A DNA stretch of 64,000 nt from Pedobacter chitinilyticus (GTDB taxonomy: Bacteria > Bacteroidota > Bacteroidia > Sphingobacteriales > Sphingobacteriaceae), in the NCBI RefSeq assembly GCF_003313385.1, contig NZ_QMHN01000003.1, positions 186,001 to 250,000 of the forward strand, in the 5' to 3' direction. The position numbers were made by a program, and so were the translations under genes. A model generated the notes under the pieces. It ran no database searches, was not told where the DNA came from, and was given only the letters and a program-made list of their open reading frames with translations. Shown here piece by piece: positions 60,012 through 64,000 of the stretch; position 1 is the stretch's first letter; each line of letters begins with the position of its first letter.

Positions 60012-60218
60012 ATAGTTAAAATTGATATCATTTTTATTTCACTATAAACTTAGTAAATATTCACTTAAAAACACGGCAAAAAAGCCAATATTTTGTCAAA
60101 ACATCTAGCTAAAAACGGCTAAACATCATTCACACCTCCATATAAAAATACCAATTTTTGAGTATTTGAGCGCACAGCTACTAGCCCTAGCTTTGAGATA
60201 TCAATAAATCTTATAAAC

Positions 60219-60497
60219 ATGAAACTAAGTAAAAAATTATTTCTATTGCTGGCCAGTTGCTTTTTTGCTTTTGGTTGCGAGCTACTTGATGAAGAGCCCG
60301 AAGAGGAAAAAAAAGTAGACAACTCTACTTATACCTATAGTTACACTTGTCCAACGGGGAAAAAATATACGATCCAAATCCCAAATCGTTTATCCTCCAC
60401 TTGTAAAGCTAATTGGGAATATTACGCCCGTACTTATGGTTGTAATGATGCTGATAATTTTCCAGAAGCAAACAAAAGAAAAGCGCAATGTCCTTAA
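60219..60497 (+). CDS. Small lipoprotein with four mature cysteines
   Basis: 92 residues. Lipobox FAFGC at about residue 20, then an acidic linker (ELLDEEPEEEKKVDN) and a compact domain with four further Cys (YTCPTGKKY, STCKANW, YGCNDAD, AQCP). These could form two disulfides. No family is recognised. It overlaps the next gene by 10 bases, so the two secreted products are translated together. Confidence 0.7.
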   Translation: MKLSKKLFLLLASCFFAFGCELLDEEPEEEKKVDNSTYTYSYTCPTGKKYTIQIPNRLSSTCKANWEYYARTYGCNDADNFPEANKRKAQCP

Positions 60498-61069
60498 GAT
60501 GTTTAACCATTGCATTACTTTGCTTGATTGGGAGTAATGTGAGCGCACAAATTAAGCTCACCTCGGGGCAATATACCACGCAGGATGGCTATTATACGGT
60601 TACGATAAACTTTACCGATAAAGAGCTCACGCTAATTGAGCCCAACCGCACCTCGGTATATCACAAACTTGAAGGGAATGTATTTCAGTTTATTCATCCC
60701 ACCAATAAAATTGATTATCGGATAGAAGTAACGAGTCCAACAACGATACAAACCTTTAAGCCTGGGGCAAATAACAGCCGTTATACGCTTACGTTAAGCG
60801 GCAGAGATGCGACGGCTTCTAACGATCAGTTCAACACTTATTTTGCGCTTGCAGAGAAATATAAAGCCAAGATGTTGAGTGATCAAAAAGATGCTCAGTT
60901 ATGGTCGTTTTGTGCCGCCGCAGCAATGGCCCGCAGTAGTATGAATGAGGAAGGATTCAAGGAATATGCCGCGAAGGTCGCTTCCTCTATTAAGTTGATT
61001 GCCATTAATAAAACCAAATGCCCATGCGAAGATGCAATCCCCATGGACATTTGGAATGGTGCGAAGTAA
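60488..61069 (+). CDS. Secreted protein of unknown function
   Basis: 193 residues with a signal peptide (CLTIALLCLIGSNVSAQ). The first half is beta-rich (YYTVTINFTDKELTLIEPNRTSVYHKL), the second helical (FNTYFALAEKYKAKMLSDQKDAQLWSFCAAAAMARSSMNEEGF) and it ends with a CPCEDAIP cysteine pair. No family recognised. It overlaps the upstream lipoprotein gene by 10 bases; both probably act together in the periplasm or at the outer membrane. Confidence 0.7.
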   Translation: MSLRCLTIALLCLIGSNVSAQIKLTSGQYTTQDGYYTVTINFTDKELTLIEPNRTSVYHKLEGNVFQFIHPTNKIDYRIEVTSPTTIQTFKPGANNSRYTLTLSGRDATASNDQFNTYFALAEKYKAKMLSDQKDAQLWSFCAAAAMARSSMNEEGFKEYAAKVASSIKLIAINKTKCPCEDAIPMDIWNGAK

Positions 61070-61084
61070 CTTTATTGAAAAGAC

Positions 61085-61891
61085 TTACTTAACGGTGTAT
61101 TCTTTGCTTTGTATAGTGTGTGCGCTAAAATAACCTATAGCGCCTCCTTTAATGTTGGTGACTGGGTTAACAGGTGCCGCACTATCGCCGCCACCCTGGG
61201 CTCCGTTATCTACACTGAACCAGTATTTGTAAACAGGTTCGTCGATGGTTAAGAATTCTAATTTGATTTTATCTCCCTTTTTAAGTTTGGTTTCATCGGT
61301 AAACTCATAAGGGAAGATGGTTTGGTTCACCTGTTTGCCATCAGTAAATTCATCATTCGAAGCCATAATGGACTTGGTGTAAACGTTGTTTCTATATTCG
61401 ATAAAACGATAGAAATTTTTTACCCCAATTGGGTCGGTATATTTCACGTGTGTGAATAGCCTAGGGCCATCAAATAAACTCAATTCGTATTGATAAACGT
61501 CTTCCAAAGGTACCACCGAAGGCATTACACAAGAGGAAGTGAACACTTCGGTACCCACCGTTATTTTTAACTTATAGGCTTGCGTTGGGGTTCCTTTTAA
61601 AGTAGCATGGGTATAAACACCTTTATTGGTGCTTTCGGTCATTCGGGTAATGTTCCCTTGTTGGTCTTCAATTTCTACTACCGCACCAGAAACACCTGCA
61701 AAATCGTTGGTACTTTTAAAACTTTTGGTTTTGCTGATGAGCACTTTTGCGCCATTGGCCTGATCGGTCAAATTGGCTTCGATCACATATTTTTCAGAAG
61801 CAGTATCTAAATTAAGTTCAATGACATCTTCGCATGAAGAAAGACAAACAACTATGGCAACTAGGGAAAAGATATATCTTAAGTTATTCAT
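61085..61891 (-). CDS. DUF4249 lipoprotein
   Basis: 268 residues. Lipobox LSSCED at about residue 20, and the typical DUF4249 start VIELNLDTASEKYVIEANLTDQANGAKVLISKTKSFKS with later beta-sandwich strands. These surface lipoproteins accompany TonB receptors that have a carboxypeptidase-like N-terminus, and are thought to help in uptake. It follows the TonB receptor gene by 11 bases. Confidence 0.9.
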   Translation of the reverse strand: MNNLRYIFSLVAIVVCLSSCEDVIELNLDTASEKYVIEANLTDQANGAKVLISKTKSFKSTNDFAGVSGAVVEIEDQQGNITRMTESTNKGVYTHATLKGTPTQAYKLKITVGTEVFTSSCVMPSVVPLEDVYQYELSLFDGPRLFTHVKYTDPIGVKNFYRFIEYRNNVYTKSIMASNDEFTDGKQVNQTIFPYEFTDETKLKKGDKIKLEFLTIDEPVYKYWFSVDNGAQGGGDSAAPVNPVTNIKGGAIGYFSAHTIQSKEYTVK

Positions 61892-61902
61892 TTCAGGAGA
61901 GT

Positions 61903-64000
61903 TTAAAATTTGAAATTATAAGAAACGGAAGGCAAGAATTGGAACAAGGTGGTACGTACCACTTCTGTTCTTGACGGATCATTTTCTGCTTCGCGGAAAT
62001 TAATCATGTAGGCATTCTTTCTGCCATAAGCGTTGTACAAACTGAAAGACAACTCTGAACTAAAGTTCTTTCTCTTTTTCAATTGAAGGTTGGCGCCCAA
62101 ATCTAAACGGTGATAAGAAGGCATGCGATAAGTATTTCTATCGGTGTAATAAAAGAACACTTGACCATCCATGTTGTATTTTCCAGTGGGGAAGGTAATG
62201 GCATCGCCAGTATAATAAATCCACGAGGCCGACAAACTCCATCTTTTATTTAATTGATATGAACCTACCAAGGCGACTTCATGTGTACGATCCTGACGGG
62301 CATTGTACCATTTACCTCCGTTAATGCCGTCAATCTGTCTTTCGGTTTTAGAAAGTGTATAGCTTAACCAACCTGTAAAATCACCCTTTTTCTTTTTGAA
62401 CAATACCTCTAAACCATAAGCCCTGCCAATACCATACAACAATTGTGTCTCGATATTATCGGAGTTGAAAGTCTCGGCACCGTCACGATAGTCAATTTGA
62501 TTGTCCATCGTTTTGTAATAGCTTTCTACGTTCAATTCAAAAGCATTGTCAAATAAATTTCTGTAGTATCCTACGGCAAATTGGTCTGAAACTTCTGGTT
62601 TTACCATCAACGAACTTGGCAACCATTTGTCGCTTGGCCTACTCGAGGTAGAGTTAGAAATCATGTGCATGTTCTGCGCATTTCTAACATACGATGCTTT
62701 CACCGAACTTTGTGCATTCAATAGGTAGCTTAATGATAAACGAGGTTCTAAATTCAGGTAGGTTTTCACCACTTCGCCTTTTTTATAGTAAGTTGAATTT
62801 GTTACATTTCCATTAGGATCAACGGTCAAGAAATCCCCACCTCCCAAAACACTGAAACCTGTTAAACGAACACCAAAACCAATGTTAAGTTTTTCGGTTG
62901 CTTGCCAATCGCTTGAGGCAAACACGGCGTTTTCCAATGAAAATCTTTGCTGATAGTTTACAGGATTGTAACTCGATGGGCCTTCAGAACTAATTTCTCC
63001 TGGCGTTACTTTGTGATAAATGGAGTTAAACCCGAATTTCACCAAGTTCTTATCAGAGGCCTGCCAAAAGAAGTTATGCTTCAAAGCCCAGTCATTCAAT
63101 TGCGAATAGATTTGAACATTATCGATTCCTGTGTTGATTTCGATTTTATTTTGATAACGAGTATAAGAGGCCGTGGTAGTTGAATTGAGTTTTGAGGAAT
63201 AAAGGTGTTTCCATTGTGCACTGGCAATCGCATTTCCCCAGCTTAGTCCAAAGGTTTTAGCGATCCCCAATTTGTCGCTACCTAAATAACCACTGAAAGT
63301 CAACTTGTCATTTTCTCCCAATTGAAAATCAGCCCTACCATTTACGTCATAGAAATACATGGTGTTTTGATTAATGGTACTATCGGGCGACAGCTTCAAT
63401 AAGGCATCTACATAAGTCCTTCTGGCAGAAACCAAGAAAGAAGATTTCTCTTTTTTGATCGGCCCTTCTAAGGTAAGCTTAGAGGAGATTAAGCCAATAC
63501 CTCCCGAAGCGGAAAACTTCTCGGCATCACCTTGTCGCATTTTTATATCTAATACAGAAGATAAACGTCCACCATATTGTGAAGGCATCCCTGTTTTGTA
63601 AACGGTGATGTCTTCTACTGCATCAGGATTGAAGGTAGAGAAAAAGCCCAATAAGTGTGCGGCGTTGTAAACAGGCACATCGTCCATCAACACCAAGTTT
63701 TGGTCTGCCGAACCACCACGTACATAAATACCGGCACCACCTTCACCTGCCGATTTGATGCCTGGCAGTAATTGGATGGCTTTCATTACGTCACGCTCGC
63801 CAAAAATAAGCGGAATATTTTTGATGGCTTTCATGGTCAACCGTTCAGCACCCATTTGCGGGCTGGCCAGACTTCGGTCGTCTCTTGTCGTAGAGATCAC
63901 AATTTCGTCGAGATTATTGGCACTGTCTTCTAAAGCAAAATCAACAGTATGGTTTTTATTCACCTTTAATGATTTACGGAGCGAATTCATTCCCACAGCA
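61903..64000 (-). CDS. TonB-dependent receptor (5' part outside the window)
   Basis: At least 697 residues are readable. The start lies beyond base 64000, because the frame runs off the end and the first residues seen are the tail of a carboxypeptidase-like domain (KVNKNHTVDFALEDS) with the linker NLDEIVISTT. The plug follows (IPLIFGERDVMKAIQLLPGIKSAGEGGAGIYVRGGSADQNLVLMDDVPVYN) and then a 22-strand-type barrel ending FQFLPSVSYNFKF. Paired with the DUF4249 lipoprotein 11 bases downstream. This pair is distinct from SusC/SusD; the substrate could be a siderophore, peptide or metal complex. Confidence 0.93.
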   Translation of the reverse strand, partial: AVGMNSLRKSLKVNKNHTVDFALEDSANNLDEIVISTTRDDRSLASPQMGAERLTMKAIKNIPLIFGERDVMKAIQLLPGIKSAGEGGAGIYVRGGSADQNLVLMDDVPVYNAAHLLGFFSTFNPDAVEDITVYKTGMPSQYGGRLSSVLDIKMRQGDAEKFSASGGIGLISSKLTLEGPIKKEKSSFLVSARRTYVDALLKLSPDSTINQNTMYFYDVNGRADFQLGENDKLTFSGYLGSDKLGIAKTFGLSWGNAIASAQWKHLYSSKLNSTTTASYTRYQNKIEINTGIDNVQIYSQLNDWALKHNFFWQASDKNLVKFGFNSIYHKVTPGEISSEGPSSYNPVNYQQRFSLENAVFASSDWQATEKLNIGFGVRLTGFSVLGGGDFLTVDPNGNVTNSTYYKKGEVVKTYLNLEPRLSLSYLLNAQSSVKASYVRNAQNMHMISNSTSSRPSDKWLPSSLMVKPEVSDQFAVGYYRNLFDNAFELNVESYYKTMDNQIDYRDGAETFNSDNIETQLLYGIGRAYGLEVLFKKKKGDFTGWLSYTLSKTERQIDGINGGKWYNARQDRTHEVALVGSYQLNKRWSLSASWIYYTGDAITFPTGKYNMDGQVFFYYTDRNTYRMPSYHRLDLGANLQLKKRKNFSSELSFSLYNAYGRKNAYMINFREAENDPSRTEVVRTTLFQFLPSVSYNFKF

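Overview
The window reads as chromosomal DNA of an AT-rich member of the Bacteroidota, most likely Sphingobacteriaceae (Pedobacter-like). The evidence is a SusC/SusD pair, a TonB receptor with a DUF4249 lipoprotein, an IPExxVDY protein beside pyk and acpP, Bacteroidota-type promoters (TTTG about 19 bases before TAnnTTTG), and many AT-rich starts without a strong Shine-Dalgarno. No insertion sequence, prophage, CRISPR array or rRNA is visible. One tRNA, tRNA-Ser(GGA), is present.

Layout. 0-1.2 kb: a beta-lactamase-fold serine hydrolase cut by the window edge and broken by a frameshift, then a lipocalin-like lipoprotein. 1.3-11.5 kb: a complete high-affinity potassium uptake locus on the minus strand. 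It runs NtrC-type response regulator, unannotated 27-residue membrane peptide, kdpF, kdpA, kdpB, kdpC, porin, stand-alone KdpD sensor/Usp protein, separate membrane histidine kinase. 11.5-13.6 kb: an M20 deacylase and a GNAT acetyltransferase of the Bacteroidota arginine type, preceded by one or two tiny membrane proteins. 13.6-16.4 kb: a gene-poor stretch with one SH3/metallo-beta-lactamase gene, the tRNA and a 10-bp tandem repeat. 16.4-28.7 kb: housekeeping genes (pyk, acpP, fabF, rnc, plsC, yicC, gmk, nadD, glnS, a B12-binding mutase subunit, a crotonase). A 23S-IVP four-helix-bundle gene sits between gmk and nadD inside inverted repeats. 28.9-34.6 kb: a four-gene phosphorelay (sigma-54 regulator, 2xPAS kinase, single-domain receiver, REC-PAS-kinase whose phospho-acceptor His is replaced by Glu). 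A YtxH/holin-X/unknown envelope-stress trio follows. 35.9-51 kb: mixed metabolic, transport and stress genes (RsmI-like methylase, amidase, TerC, nucleoid protein, SDR, MFS, bestrophin, rRNA methylase, csaA, deaminase, superoxide dismutase). 51-58 kb: SusD/SusC, AraC regulator, VOC protein and LuxR-type response regulator, tied together by a repeated AATATCACC / GGTGATATT motif. 58-64 kb: a retropepsin-like protein with both catalytic Asp positions changed to His, an OxyR, two small secreted proteins, DUF4249 and a TonB receptor that leaves the window.

The most rewarding non-obvious signals are: the AATATCACC motif around the SusCD locus, including one perfect 10-bp dyad; the extra small membrane ORF heading the kdp operon with a sigma-54-like element and dyad upstream; the His-less kinase; the retropepsin with paired D-to-H changes; and the IVP insertion that appears to have supplied the N-terminus of NadD. 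I did not find a clearly new multi-gene defence or mobile system. All calls come from reading the sequence; no database search was run.
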